A stretch of 64,000 bases of DNA from Nannobrachium achirus (GCA_963921795.1 OY997655.1:12580730-12644729); one strand, 5' to 3'; shown: positions 48,111-59,859, counted from the first letter of the stretch. Translations and numbers: made by a program. The notes: generated from the sequence alone by a model not told the origin.

Positions 48111-48949
48111 TTCTTGATAATGTTATTGATACCGGGTCTCAATATATGTGTTATTATGGAGTTTGTAATGGGCTGGGGTTTTGAGCTCCATCCCTAGGCT
48201 AGCCACCAGGCTGGCCATGGACATTACCTTCCTTGTGGACCTACCATGTTAACAGGATTAGGCTACCTGTAAAGTTAACCAAGGCCGACTTTGAAGGATT
48301 AAAGCTAGGGATCAAAGGGTTTTGACTCTTTTATGAGAATTCCTACGTATTCTTTGTTATTATGATAGATGTCCTATGGGGAAGGTGTCTGAAAGACACT
48401 GTGAGACTGAGAGGGACAGAGCATTGGATGAGATGGGCTGAGGAGAGAGGAAAGGAGAGGGATATATTCTGTTGGCTTGCATGATACTCTTCAGAATAAA
48501 CTTTAACTTATGCGTTCATCTCCTGTGTGGACAATATGATTATTTCACACCACTTTTCTCCTTGCTCCCCCGGTCTCCCTCCCTCTTTTTCTTTGTACTC
48601 CTTCTCAAAAACAACAATAACAAAAAGACAAAGCAGCTTGCACACAAAACCACGTTTTACCCACTTCTTTTACTCCTGTAAAATGACTTCCCGCGGCTCC
48701 GGGCCGCCTGCGGCCCAAACACAGGGACGTGCAGAGAATGTTACAAAGTCAAATGAAAGCATTTTAAGATTATTGTTTTTGCCTGTTATCTCTCCCAGGG
48801 TGCCACATCACTACAGCATTGTGAATTGTGGACAAAATCTTATCCAACGATAACAAAATATTCTACGTTTTGGGTCTGAGAGGCTAGATCTCGGTCCGTG
48901 GCTCAAATGCCGAATAAATAACGGGCCTTGATAAGAAAAAGGTTGACCT
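48111..48949. other. No recognised feature
   Basis: GAGCTCCATCCCTAG at 48186 matches the end at 24933. No gene. Confidence 0.35.
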
Positions 48950-49030
48950 CTCTGGAGAGAGGGCACTTTTACAGACGGGTAAAGTGGCAGGGGCATCGAG
49001 CCCTCTTTGATTGTCTGCGTGTGCCAACAG
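48950..49030 (-). mobile_element. hAT family D fragment
   Basis: GAGAGGGCACTTTTACAGAC and GGTAAAGTGGCAGGGGC are the reverse of the 5' part of family D. Confidence 0.5.
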
Positions 49031-49514
49031 GTTCTCACCCCTAATGCTTCATACAACCGACGCGATCTTAAATACCGAATGCTTCTCACCATAGACGCGG
49101 ACGGATTGCCTAATGTCTCAAGGGTTAGACGCATTGGGTGGTCTAAGAAGAAAGAAAAAAAAGTAGTTCCTGATGCGGGATTCGATACCGCTCTGAAGGC
49201 TTCTTGGTTTACCAGCCACCCGTCGCTACCGTTCACGCCACTATAAACGACGGAGCAGCGCCGTCTCAGGCGCCGATGACCCCCGTGAGTCGCCACCGAG
49301 GCGAGCGATAGCGAGCCGAGTTGCCGCGACGAGCGTTGGGAACGGCGCATGAGCCGACTCAGCCGCGTTACCGAATTATGTGCCGTTATGGACAGAATAG
49401 TAAATCTTGACCAGGGGACTGCTTCCGCCTCCGAATGTGGCTCAAAGAAGGGACTACGTTATCATTCCACGTTTTGTCAAAGATAAAAGCACAAAAAAAA
49501 AGGAACTTCCCAGT
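49031..49514. other. No recognised feature
   Basis: CpG-containing sequence. GCGGGATTCGATACCGC near 49177 is B-box-like in reverse, but no tRNA fold is present. Confidence 0.35.
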
Positions 49515-49590
49515 TACTCTGGTTAGCTCAGTCGGTAGAGCATGGAGATACAAATTCAGGGACCGGGGTTCGATTCCCCGTGACGGCCGT
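49515..49590 (+). repeat. tRNA-like sequence (pseudo-tRNA or SINE head)
   Basis: A box TAGCTCAGTCGGTAGAGCA and B box GGTTCGATTCC are almost perfect, and the D and T stems pair. The acceptor stem (CTCTGGT against TGACGGC) and the anticodon stem do not, so a working tRNA is unlikely. Confidence 0.6.
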
Positions 49591-49865
49591 TAGTGAAAAA
49601 TATTCCAGTAAACACATGTCTGCGCATGCGTACTAAGACTCTGTCTCGTCCAAAAACTCTCCGTCCCCGTCGCACCCTAGACGCAATAGTCCCTCCCAAA
49701 ACTTCACAGGGGTGAAGCAAAGGAAAGCAAAGGACACAGTGTCGGGAGGGTGAAGCAAAGGGAGTGAGAATGGGTTGCGTGTGCACATGCATGCCTGCCC
49801 AAATGCATATCAAAGTGGGAGGTCCTAATGTATTTAGACCTGGCTAAGCATGCATCTGACTGTTT
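49591..49865. other. Small duplicated piece
   Basis: GTGAAGCAAAGG occurs at 49713 and 49752. No gene. Confidence 0.35.
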
Positions 49866-50160
49866 CACTTTAGATTTGAAACTTTAGCTATTCAAAAATA
49901 GCAGATATACAAGCTCATAGCGCGGCACTGAGTGCCGCACTATGAGCTTGTAGATCTGCTATTTTTTGTTTCTTTTTTGGGGAAAAATCATGAAAATGTG
50001 TGCAAATCTTTTGCTTCTGCGCCGGGGTCCCTGGGACAACACATTTTGAGATGGGGGTCATCGGCCAAATGCATATAATTTTGGGGGTCCATCCAAAATA
50101 GAAACATGCGTTTTTCAAAAACCTTTGAAGGATTTTGTAGGCTAGACATGGCCAACAGAG
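49866..50160 (-). mobile_element. Family M/C composite, reverse
   Basis: Core at 49894-49968 with tip GGCACTGAGTGCC. Reverse family C body follows (GATGGGGGTCATCGGCC, ATTTTGGGGGTCC). Confidence 0.65.
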
Positions 50161-50188
50161 TCTTATGCACACCTGATGGGTGCATAGG

Positions 50189-50454
50189 CAGGGGTCAACG
50201 TAATTTCAAACATGCACAAAATGTATATAGGACCCGCAGGCGCACACCATCTTCATTTATTAGGAATGCAACGTTTCCGTCAAGGTCCTTCTTCAGGCAT
50301 CTGTGCCTGAAGAAGGTCTTTGACCGAAACGGTGCAAATTAAAATCGTTTTTTTGGCAAGTTGAAGATGGTGTGCGGGTCCTATGTACATTTTGTGCATG
50401 TTTGAAATTACGTAGGCTAGACATGAAAATGTATGAGAACCAAGTCAACCCCTG
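50189..50454. mobile_element. Foldback element (CAGGGGTCAACG)
   Basis: Arms CAGGGGTCAACGTAATTTC, CATGCACAAAATGTATATAG and CGCACACCATCTTCA have inverse partners to 50415. The right edge is AAGTCAACCCCTG at 50454. The central hairpin CCTTCTTCAGGC/GCCTGAAGAAGG lies at 50287-50319. The 8-base flanks do not match. Confidence 0.7.
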
Positions 50455-50553
50455 CATTAGCCCCGTGTTGACTCCGCTGGCACGCGTTGAGCGGGCAGAG
50501 GCTTTGTGGAATACAACAAGGAGGGGGACGTGAGGGGGGTAGCCAGGGTAGTT

Positions 50554-51104
50554 AACCCATTTAGGCCTGAACACATTATGACGCAATAGTTTATGCTTTA
50601 ACTATTGAAAAATAGCAGATATACAAGCGAGCTTGTAGATCTACTATTTTTGAAAAATCGTGAAAATTAGATTTTTGACCCGATTACATAAGTGTCTTTT
50701 GAATCCTTCTAAGATTTTTTGAAAAAACGATGTTTGTATGTCAACAATCTGGCCAGCCATCGTCAAAGAAAAGGTCCTTTTCATTTAACTGGAGCTCACT
50801 TAGTCTGTTCTTGAGAGACTACTATGTCAGTGGTTCTCAAACCTTTTCATGTGAAGGACCCCCAAAATGATATTTATTTGGCCACGGTTCCATAAATATC
50901 TAGTTCCAGGGACCACCCAGAGGCAAAATTTTTAGTTACAAACGTTCGCTTTGAAAATACATATATTCAAAGATTTGAACACATTTTCACGACTTTTTTC
51001 AAAAATAGCAGATCTACAAGCTCGCAGCGCGGCACTGTGAGCTTGTATATCTGCTATTTTTCACTGGTTAAAGCATTCAATAATTCTAGGCCCTAAATGG
51101 GTTA
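50554..51104. mobile_element. Family M/C composite, full copy
   Basis: Outer ends TAACCCATTTAGGCCT and AGGCCCTAAATGGGTTA are inverted. Inside are a first core (50609-50650), CAGTGGTTCTCAAACC at 50828, and a second core (50999-51062). The same layout recurs at 52203-52748. Confidence 0.78.
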
Positions 51105-51433
51105 ATATTCAGCCAGAGAGAGGCTGCTCATCAGCGGAGAGCTGCGTGTTGATCAGTTGTGTTTACCCCCGCATCTTATTTATTCATTCATGCTGATTCC
51201 ACTGCTGATGAGAACTCCGGGGCCAGGCCTGGTGTTTAAATACAGCTCACTGCATCATTCCCTCCATTAAAAACCCTCGGCACGCGGTGTAATTGCAGCC
51301 TATTCTATTTAATGCTCTTAAATGAGGCGTAATCACATTATGCGGCCCAACGTAACCCTCCTCTGTGTCAGTCTGACTTTGTTATTGGTGGGACGCTCTC
51401 TCCCTGTCAATCTACCGTCGCCTTAAGAGTGTT
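51105..51433. other. No recognised feature
   Basis: No supported gene or repeat. Confidence 0.35.
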
Positions 51434-51790
51434 TTATCGTTGTCGCCGGGCAGAAAGCTTGTATCTCAAAATTTTGACTTTTTGAGTTTTCTTTTTGTGA
51501 ATTAACCTTTTGAACGAACCTGGAACGAATTTGTGTCACAACATGAACTGCTTTAACCATTATTTTATGCTTTAGCTATTGAAAAATAGCAGATATACAA
51601 GCTCGCAGCGCAGCACCGAGCTTGTATATCTGCTATTTGTGAATATTTTTAATATGTTGACTCGATTCTATAAAAAAAATCTTCTAAATAGGTGGTTCTC
51701 AAACTTGTTTATGTCAAGGACCCCCAAATTGGCTGCTGACCCCCATCTCTGAATATGTTGTTCCAGTTCCAGTCAGAATATGTTGTAGTT
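51434..51790. mobile_element. Joined fragments of families B, M and C
   Basis: TATCGTTGTCGCCGGGCAG (B end, 51436), TTTAACCATTATTTTATGC plus core (M, 51550-51641), then GTGGTTCTCAAACTTG (C start, 51692). Confidence 0.6.
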
Positions 51791-52202
51791 TTCTGACTTT
51801 AAAAGACTACACCACGGTGATAACCCATCACCGCGGACTACACTATGATAGGGCCATAACCCTAACCTCCGTGGGGTGAGTAGCGATACCTGCCGAGTCG
51901 TGCCGATGCTCCGTTGTCGAAATGATGTGCGTTCAAAAAAAGCGAGATTTCCCCACAACTATGTCTATCTTATCATCCTTAAACAATCATACTTTAATAT
52001 TGACCTGAATGGAACAAGTCTGTCTATCTTATCATCTTATCATCTTTAACACTCCCAAGACGGTCTCAACCTCTGCTGACTCGCCTTGTCCCGTTATTCC
52101 AACGTGACAACGTTTTCCATTGATGCGCTCCTCCTCGGTGGGACCATCAAACGCGTGTCACTCAGCGCATTCCCACTTACTATTAATCCCATTCAGAACG
52201 TG
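51791..52202. other. Unassigned; short telomere-like motif
   Basis: AACCCTAACCTCCGTGGGGT at 51858-51877 repeats the phrase at 31660. TGTCTATCTTATCATC occurs twice (51961 and 52020). Confidence 0.4.
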
Positions 52203-52748
52203 TACACATTATTGTGTATCATTATTTTATGCTTTAACTATTGAAAAATAGCAGATATACAAGCTCAAATAGATCTGCTATTTTTGAAAAATCGTGAAAA
52301 TTAGAATTTTGACCCGATTCTATAAGTGTCTTTTGAATCCTATTTTTGAAAAACCTATGTTTCTATATCAGCAATCTGCCCAGCCATCGTCAAAGAAAAG
52401 GTCCTTTTCACTTAACTGGAGCTCAGTTAGTCTGTTCTTGAGAGACTACTATGTCAGTGGTTCTCAAACCTTTTCATGTGAAGGACCCCCAAAATGACAT
52501 GTATTTGGCCACGGACCCCCATCTCAAAATATTTAATTCCAGGGACCCCCCAGAAGCAAAATTTGAGTTACAAACATTCGCTTTGAAAATACATATATTC
52601 AAAGATTTGCACACATTTTCATGACTTTTTCAAAGATAGCAGATCTACAAGCTCGCAGCGCGGCACTCTGTGCCGCGCTGTGAGCTTGTATATCTGCTAT
52701 TTTTCACTGGTTAAAGCATTCAATAATCCTAGTCCTAAATGGATTAAT
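52203..52748. mobile_element. Family M/C composite, second copy
   Basis: First core 52243-52288, CAGTGGTTCTCAAACC at 52457, second core 52636-52703 with tip GGCACTCTGTGCC, tail AGTCCTAAATGGATTA. Very close to 50554-51104, including the linker CAGCCATCGTCAAAGAAAAG. Confidence 0.78.
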
Positions 52749-52977
52749 GGAGGCAAACATTGCTGCATGAATTGCTTATCTAAAAATAATGAGTGTTTGA
52801 AGAGCGCGCTCTGACCCACCCTACATGTTCTGTTTGTTAAAGCGTGCGGCTGTCTGCCAGCCAGCCCGACGTGAGACGGCACAAATAAAACCGTTGAATA
52901 GCTTTTGTTCTGGTGCATAAAGCTGACTCCTGCCTGGCTTCACCCACAGGCTATAATAGTTTTGAATTTTTTATTCG

Positions 52978-53006
52978 TTTTTATTTATTTATTATTATTA
53001 TTATTA
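52978..53006 (+). repeat. (ATT)n microsatellite
   Basis: About eight TTA units in an AT-rich stretch. Confidence 0.75.
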
Positions 53007-53061
53007 TTAATTCATTTTGCCTTTTTTTGTTTTCAGTTTTAATTAAAGCTGTAACTTTCCT

Positions 53062-53135
53062 CTTCTACCCCGGATTCAAACCCGGGTCTCGTGACCCGCC
53101 GAAATATTTACCATTGAGCCAATAGACTGAGCCTG
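53062..53135 (-). repeat. tRNA-like sequence, minus strand
   Basis: Minus strand reads TTGGCTCAATGGTAAA (A box) and GGGTTTGAATCCGGGG (B box), with 5 of 7 acceptor pairs possible. The D stem does not close (GCTC against AATA), so this is a tRNA relic or SINE head rather than a working tRNA. Confidence 0.5.
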
Positions 53136-53189
53136 CCTGCTTGCTTGCTCAGGGGATAAACGTAATCTTGACTTTCGTAAAAATCTGAG

Positions 53190-53523
53190 TCTTACTGTAC
53201 CTTTTTTCTTGCCACCGTTGGCCATGCCAAACTTTGCACACGCACTCCTTAGCTGCCAAACCACAACATCCACCCCTCATTTCTCACATGGCCCTCTTCT
53301 AGCGCCACCATGAGGCCAATTGTTGAAAAACACATTTCTGGACACTACTCCTACATATTTTGTCCTAAAATCACACAAAGCGGTACACAGTATCTCTAAA
53401 GTCATGTCATCAACATGGATCTGTCCCATTTCCCATATTCCCTCCTGATTGGCTACCATTGCCTTCTAAAGTTTGTGTATGCGACCTGACGGACACTTAT
53501 CTCCCGATTTAGGGAGTCTTACT
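53190..53523 (+). repeat. Dispersed repeat family E, copy 3
   Basis: GCCATGCCAAACTTTGCAC, GCTGCCAAACCACAACATCC, TCTAGCGCCACCATGAGGCC and TCCCGATTTAGGGAGTCTTA. The longest copy here. Confidence 0.6.
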
Positions 53524-53611
53524 GGTTAGTGTTATTTATTTTTATTTTTATTTTTTTGTAATATGGGCTAGTCAGTGGTGAGAAGCAAAACGCTTAGCAA
53601 AAGAATAGAAA

Positions 53612-53785
53612 TAGCTGAAATAGCAGCGCAGCACTCATTGTGAGCTTGTATTATCTGCTATTTTTTAATAGTTAAAGCATAAAATAATGGACACAGATGT
53701 GTTCCAGGTCCTAATGGGTTAAATATTGATTTGAAATAGCCGATCTACAAGCTCTCTGGACTGTAGGTCTGTTATTTCCACTCTC
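53612..53785. repeat. Family M half and a second small core
   Basis: AGCGCAGCACTCATTGTGAGC and the tail AGTTAAAGCATAAAATAATG, ending GGTCCTAATGGGTTAA. A second minimal core is at 53737-53780. Confidence 0.55.
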
Positions 53786-54265
53786 TTTGAAGATTTGTAT
53801 CCATTTCTGACAACGGGCTTAAAACTGGCAGAGCTTAAAGTATTGGAAGACACGATTTCATATCCATCCAAAGAAAATATTAGGCTCACGTATTAAATAT
53901 TGATTTATTTTTCATTAAACTGAACCTTGGCTTCAGCTCAACAAAGAGACACATCTGAAGACACAAATTAAAAGTAAAATCTCACAACTGAAAATGTTTG
54001 TATATGACCATAATGTCATAATGTAGCCTCGTAAACCGCCCTCTTCCAGAAAGCATTTCATTTGTTTCGGATTACGGAAGTTGGTGGTTTACTAGGCTAG
54101 TCATGATGTGCTATTTGTGAAATAGTGTTAAAGACATTGTGCCTTGATTTTTCACTCCTACAACATAACCATCAGGTATTATGATTATACTTGGAAGATT
54201 TTTATTTTTTTCAAAAAAGTGTGCAGAAAGTGTTAAAATTGTGTTTTTATGTGGCCACAGCCACA
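53786..54265. other. No recognised feature
   Basis: No supported gene or repeat. Confidence 0.35.
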
Positions 54266-54967
54266 CTAGGGTGGATCTTAAATGACCTTTTTTAGATTTT
54301 CTTGAGTCTCACCCCCCAATTATGTTCCAATGTACAAAAAAATGCTTTGGTTAAAATGTGGTTGAATTTCAAGCATATTTAGAGGTAGCTCAATCAAGTC
54401 AAAGATTGTACATTTTATTGGTCAAAATCGAATTGCACTGCAGGCACATTTAAGTTATACATTACACATTATTCTTATACTAAGCACAGAAATTATATTT
54501 TTTAAGCTTACAAATCTAAACACAAATCTGATTACATGTGTGTCATAATATGTCAAACCAGAAGTAATGTATTGTAGGAAATAGCAAAGCAAAGAATGAC
54601 AAATTGCTATTTTTCATTTAACGTGCACAATGACATGTCTTTATTGCACACTCTTCAATCATACTCACAAAACACAACAAGCACACAGCCCCACTTCCTT
54701 GTTTACCCCCAAAACCCCCGAAAGTCACTGCAGTATAGTAATTCAGTTACTGATCAATAAAAGTTTGTTTACAGTTATCGGGATACTTGTGCCGGGGGTT
54801 GTGCACAATTTTCAGCAAGTATTGGAGTTGGGACTCATCTTTAGTAATGAGACCAAAATATTCTTGTAGTAGGGCAACCCCCACGCTCTGCATGATCATT
54901 GACAACATTCATTGCCTTCACTACAGCCAGAGCTTCTTGGTAGTCCACCCTGGGCTACCGATCAACG

Positions 54968-55448
54968 TCAAGGAGAGTCATCTGGGAGATCCATCATTTT
55001 GAAAAGCACCTTGGATTTGGGAAACACAAAATCTTCAATGTTCTTCCTTGCAATTGTTCCAAGGTCAACAGTAATTCTCTTCATATGCTCCTGTTCATCA
55101 TCTTCATTTCCATCTTTCATGGCTCTCACCATCAGCCTCTTCGTTTGCACGCTCACTTGACTGTCAAATAATGCAAGTCCGACGATCTCTGGAGCCAAAT
55201 CATTGGAAAACTTTTGAGAAGCAGCTTTAGACACCTCAGCATTTATTGATGAATATTCCAGCAACGATTTTAACAGCTGCCAAGTCATTTAGTGGAGCGC
55301 TGACAGCAACAGGTGCCATCATCCATGCCTTCACATAAATGCAAACTGCAAAAATGCACAAATACATGCATGCTTTTTCTTCCCTGAGGGTCAGTTTGAA
55401 TTGGCCATGAAACATCCAGATCTTCAAACAATAAATAACCTTTGCCAT
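54968..55448 (-). pseudogene. Transposon protein remnant, left arm
   Basis: The minus frame reads NAEVSKAASQKF, DLAPEIVGLALFDSQVSVQT, KRITVDLGTI and KMMDLPDDS. An upstream piece in another frame gives MMAPVAVSAPLNDLAAVK, so there is at least one frameshift. I recognise the style of an uncharacterised transposon protein but cannot name the family. It shares NAEVSKAASQKF, KRITVDLGTI and MMDLPDD with the right arm. Confidence 0.6.
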
Positions 55449-55489
55449 CCAAAGGGCATGATGGGTAGCTCCTGGAGCTCTTTATTCAT

Positions 55490-55860
55490 CAATAAATGCT
55501 GAGGTGTCTAAAGCTGCTTCTCAAAAGTTTTCCAATCACGTATGGTGAACAGGGGCATATGAAGAGAATTACTGTTGACCTTGGAACAATTCAAATCAAA
55601 ATGATGGATCTCCCAGATGACTTCTTTGACGTTGATCCCAATGAGTGGGAGCCCAGGGTGGACTACCAAGAAGCTCTGGCTGTAGTGAAGGCAATGAATG
55701 TTGTCAATGATCATGCAGAGCGTGGGGTTGACCTAATACAAGAATAGTGTGGTCTCATTACTAAAGATGAGTCCCAACTCCAATACTTGCTGCAAATTGT
55801 GCAGAACCATCGGCACAAGTATCCCGATAGCCGTAAACAAACTTTAATTGATCAGTAACT
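55490..55860 (+). pseudogene. Transposon protein remnant, right arm
   Basis: The plus frame reads NAEVSKAASQKF, then after a deletion KRITVDLGTIQIKMMDLPDD, FFDVDPNEWEPRVDYQEA and VVNDHAERGVDLIQE, then a stop, and beyond it ITKDESQLQYLLQIV to the real end near 55857. Relative to the left arm it lacks two segments (after QKFSN and after DLGTI). VVNDxAERGV looks like a conserved motif. Confidence 0.6.
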
Positions 55861-56360
55861 ACTGAATTACTATACTGCAGAGACTTTCGGGGGTTTTGGG
55901 GGTAAACAAGGAAGTGGGGCTTGTTGTGTGTTGTGAGTATGATTGGGTTAGGGTTAGGGTTATGAAGAGTGTGCAATAAAGACATGTCATTGTCCACGTT
56001 AAATGAAAAATAGCAATTTGTCATTCTTTGCTTTGCTATTTCCTAGAATACATTACTTCTGGTTTGACATATTATGACAAACATGTAATCAGATTTGTGT
56101 TTAGATTTGTAAGCTTAAAAAATATAATTTCTGTGCTTAGTATAAGAATGATGTGTAATGTATAACTTAAATGTGCCTGCAGTGCAATTCAATTTTGACC
56201 AATAAAATGTACAATCTTTGACTTGATTGAGCTACCTCTAAATATGCTTGAAATTCAACCAAATTTTAACCAAAGCATTTTTTTGTACATTGGAACATAA
56301 TTGGGGGGTGAGACTCAAGAAAATCAAAAAAAGATAATTTAAGATCCACCCTAGGCCACA

Positions 56361-57286
56361 CCCACCTGTTAATTAGGTATGCCTGGTTGTCAGGTGGGTG
56401 AGTGACCCAGATGAAGTTAGACACTTTTAACCCCACGTCACCAGGATTTCTCGGGGGAAAGCCTGGCGTCCGTTTTAACCGTTTGATCCGGTCTAGGCGG
56501 AAACCACAAGCAGAAGTTTGTTTTGATCCCCCCCGTTTGTTTCCCCCAATCCCTATTAAAATGCTTGAGTAGCCTAGTGTAGTCTTGCCAGTCGCTACGA
56601 GTTGGACTAAAAGATACATACCAAACAAATTTTCCAAAAGCAAAACTACGGCACATCAAGGGGTTTATTATGTAGGCCCTAAAAGTACTGTATGTCCTTG
56701 AGCGCAGGGGAATTATTTTGGGTTAAAACTGTTTCCGGCCAAAGTGTAGTCCGTCTACGACTACAACATGACGTAGAGTGGTTTCCAATCCCGACCGGAT
56801 CAAACCCCAAAAGGTGAAGGGACCCTAGGCTAAGCTACTTTAGTGTGGTAAAAGATTTAGATGATATCATGATGTCATTATATCAGTGTATTTCAGTTGG
56901 GAATTTTGACCCAGAGGCTTTTAGCTTTCAATAAGTAACCAAGTACTGTTAACTCCATAGACACAAACAAAACTGAAAAAGTACGAAACTATGGCACCAC
57001 ACCCCCCACACACATACACACTAGCGTTCTGTGTTTGTGTGTGTTAACAAAATACGTAAGATGTAAACAAAAAAACAAAAAAAAGTTTTTAGTTTTTTTG
57101 GTGAAGAAATTGTGGATTGAGGCTTTTAAACTTTGCTTTTACAGTATATGAAATCTAAATATCTGAGACTATTAAGATTTTATGGAAGTTGCTTCAGCAC
57201 ATATTGATAGTTTGACCTCCTCAAATGCTCTCATCTGAACATAATAACCAGAAAAAGGTCACTCCACAAGACATTGAGAGAGAGAG
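56361..57286. other. No recognised feature
   Basis: GATCCGGTCTAGGCGGAAACC near 56487 and TTCCAATCCCGACCGGATC near 56783 are inverted relatives, perhaps an old DNA transposon. No gene supported. Confidence 0.4.
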
Positions 57287-57308
57287 AGCTTGCAGATCGG
57301 TTATTTTC
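57287..57308 (+). repeat. Half palindromic core
   Basis: AGCTTGCAGATCGGTTATTT is one core arm. Confidence 0.45.
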
Positions 57309-57420
57309 GCTGCAGCAACAGGCTTTCATAGAAGACATGCCGGTGCGCTTCCATGAAATCCAAATGACTCAAATAAGTCGTGGCGACTTTAACACTCAAA
57401 GCCCTGGAACGCGCCCGAGT

Positions 57421-57850
57421 CACGTTAGATTTTAACCACTTTAACCATTATTTTGTGCTTTAACTATTGAAAAATAGCAGATATACAAGCTCACAGCGCG
57501 GCACCGAGTGCCGCGCTGCGAGCTTGTAGATCTGCTATTTTTGAAAAATCATGAAAATGTATGCAAGTCTTTGAATATCTTTGACCCGATCTTTGACCCG
57601 ACTTCTAAATCCTTCCTCTAAATCAGTGGTTCTCAAACCTTTTCACGTCAAGGACCCCCAAAATTACAGGTATTTGGCCGCGGACCCCCATCTCAAAATA
57701 TGTTGTTCCAGGGACCACCCAGAAGCAAATATTTGAGTTACAAATGTTCACTTTTAAATAGATATATTCAAAGAATTGCAAAATCGTATATCTGCTATTT
57801 TTCAATAGCATTGAAAGCATTGAATAATTCTGGGCCTAAACGGGTTTAAG
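57421..57850. mobile_element. Family M/C composite, third copy
   Basis: CTTTAACCATTATTTTGTGC, core 57468-57545 with tip GGCACCGAGTGCC, CAGTGGTTCTCAAACC at 57623, a decayed second core (57787-57805) and tail GGCCTAAACGGGTTTAA. Confidence 0.72.
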
Positions 57851-58550
57851 CCATGAAAACAATGGGACGCTTTGACAGGCTGCCTGCAATCCGCAGACCG
57901 GCCTGTCTCATTCAAGTGTGTTTTTCTCCCAACACGTGCGTCCTATGATGATAATCTGACAGCCAGGAGAGAGAGAGAGAAAAGCCAATTATAGCTCATC
58001 TGAAACAGATTTAGATTTATTACCCTTACCTAATGGATGCAGGTTCACGCACACACCGCCCTGATGAAATTGTTATGGAATGTACGCGCGCGAGTGCGAG
58101 TGCGTGTGTTTTAGATAGATACCTGAAAATGAAATAGCAGAAATGTAATTGTCAACGACAAAAAATAAATAATCGTTAATCGCAATTATTTGAGTGACAA
58201 TTAATCCTCACATAAAATGTCATAATCGTGACAGCCCCTAATTAGGGGCGTTAGTTTACAAAACACAAATAAGTTTCAATAATATGGAGATAAGAGGTTT
58301 CTGCCAGACAAAGTGATATTGTTCTTGTACATCACGTCTCCGTGTCGACGGGGACACAGAACAGACCCTGAACAGCCCAGGAGTAATTTCACTGGTCTGC
58401 GCGTACCTGTTCACTTGACCCGACTGTGAGAGATGTTGTCTATGAAATGGGTACACATTCAATGAGTTTTCTTCTACATAGTATACACTGGGAAAGACAA
58501 AAAGCCTGCTGCCCGTTCTGAAACATGTGGCTTGGGTCCTTTTGGAGGGT
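57851..58550. other. No recognised feature
   Basis: GAGGTTTCTGCCAGAC at 58291 is a family B end. No gene. Confidence 0.4.
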
Positions 58551-58558
58551 CCTTATAT

Positions 58559-58958
58559 CAGGGGTCAACGTTTTCAGGCCAATGACCCCTTAGTTGAGAG
58601 AGAGATGAAGCAGGGACCCAACCTGTTCCTTATTTGACAGCACCATCCTCAGTATATTTTGGATTCATGTCAATTTAACCATGTGAACCGTAATTAAATT
58701 GACCTTTCACTCTGTACTTTCAGTACTTTCAGCTCTTTTTCCCCTCTACACCAAACCTCTTTGCCGATCAACGCCTTGCAGCGTGAGGCGTTGTGCGCTT
58801 GTAGATTGGCTATTTTCTAAACTTAAGGGTGCAAGTGGTTGATATTAAAAAAAAAGAAAAAAAAAGAAAAAGGTTTCTATCACACAAAGATTTGGAGGAC
58901 CCCCTAGCTGTAGTAACTCTGAGGACACCCTAGGGGTCCCCCTGTTGAAGACCCCTTG
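58559..58958. mobile_element. hAT family A element with perfect 8-bp duplication
   Basis: Starts CAGGGGTCAACGTTTTCAGG and ends CTGTTGAAGACCCCTTG. CCTTATAT flanks both sides exactly (58551-58558, 58959-58966). Core at about 58760-58816 with one arm shortened. Confidence 0.92.
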
Positions 58959-58966
58959 CCTTATAT

Positions 58967-59115
58967 GATTAGCTTAACATGCAAAATTGTTGTCTCTCTC
59001 TTAACAGCATACAAACATACCGTATACTGTAAGTGTACATTTCTAAAGTTACAATTTAAGGACTTTTAGGACCGTTTTAATAACTCCAAAAATTAAGACC
59101 GTCCATCCATTGCTG
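58967..59115. other. No recognised feature
   Basis: No supported gene or repeat. Confidence 0.3.
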
Positions 59116-59834
59116 CAGGGGAGTCCAAACCTTCTTCAAAGGGGGCCACAGTAGAAGATATTAAAACACCCAAGGGCCGACTGCATCTCCTGACATAGCA
59201 TAACTTCAGACCACAACAAAAGTCACATACATACTGTATGCATCGTATTTAAACCATTTTATTTAACTGTAATCATCAATATTTAATATCAACAGTCTTT
59301 TGTCAGGTGTGTGCTCTGAACATGACACAAATAACTCAGACTTTTTTCCCAGCCTTATTTCTCATTACCAAATGTAACCAAACGTGCAACTTTGCAAGGT
59401 AAAAAGAGTACAATAAAATAGCCTTTCTTTGACCCCTTGAGAATGAGACAGCAGGGAACAAGGAATCCTGACCAATTATACTCTGGGGAATGTCAAAATG
59501 TCACATACTGTTTGTCTGTTTGACCACAACCACTGAAATACAAAATGTGCCATGACAATATCTTTTTTTCTTTTTCAAATGCCAAGCCACCAGGTGTAGG
59601 ACTCTACTGAACAATTCTGTTTTTCTCATCGAGATACGCATCAACATCATCATCACCACATCAGAGTATCAAACATTAGTAGCAACAGGGAGCAAATCTT
59701 GCAAGTATCAATTCTTGTTTGACGGTGCAGGCAGGCTGTTTTTATAATACAATTTAGTAATGAAGCCGCGGGGGCCTTATGAAATAAGTCCTCGGGCCGC
59801 AATTGGGCCCCGGATCGTACATTGGACACCCCTG
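59116..59834. mobile_element. hAT element (CAGGGGAGTCCAAACC)
   Basis: Starts CAGGGGAGTCCAAACCTTC and ends TACATTGGACACCCCTG. CATTGCTG and CATTACTG flank it (7 of 8). Internal AGGGCCGACTGCATC and GGGCCGCAATTGGGCCCC are typical of fish hAT repeats. No core palindrome. No transposase frame. Confidence 0.88.
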
Positions 59835-59859
59835 CATTACTGCGTCAACGGTAATCAAT

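Larger units (their letters stand above)
54266..56354. mobile_element. Foldback transposon with coding remnants
   Basis: Ends CTAGGGTGGATCTTAAAT and its inverse (GATCCACCCTAG). GCCACA flanks both sides (54260-54265, 56355-56360), a 6-bp duplication. The left arm (to about 55290) and the right arm (from about 55490) carry the same 3' half of a transposon gene in opposite directions, joined head to head. A 6-bp duplication is reported for the IS3EU and Dada groups, but the class is not established. The right arm has a short telomere-like insertion at 55944. Confidence 0.8.

Noticed and set aside
49515..49590. Functional tRNA gene
   Set aside because: A and B boxes are good but the acceptor and anticodon stems do not pair.
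53062..53135. Functional tRNA gene on the minus strand
   Set aside because: The D stem does not close and the acceptor has two mismatches.
55490..55747. Intact 83-codon gene
   Set aside because: It is a deleted fragment of a longer transposon frame that continues past the stop, and the partner arm shows the missing segments.
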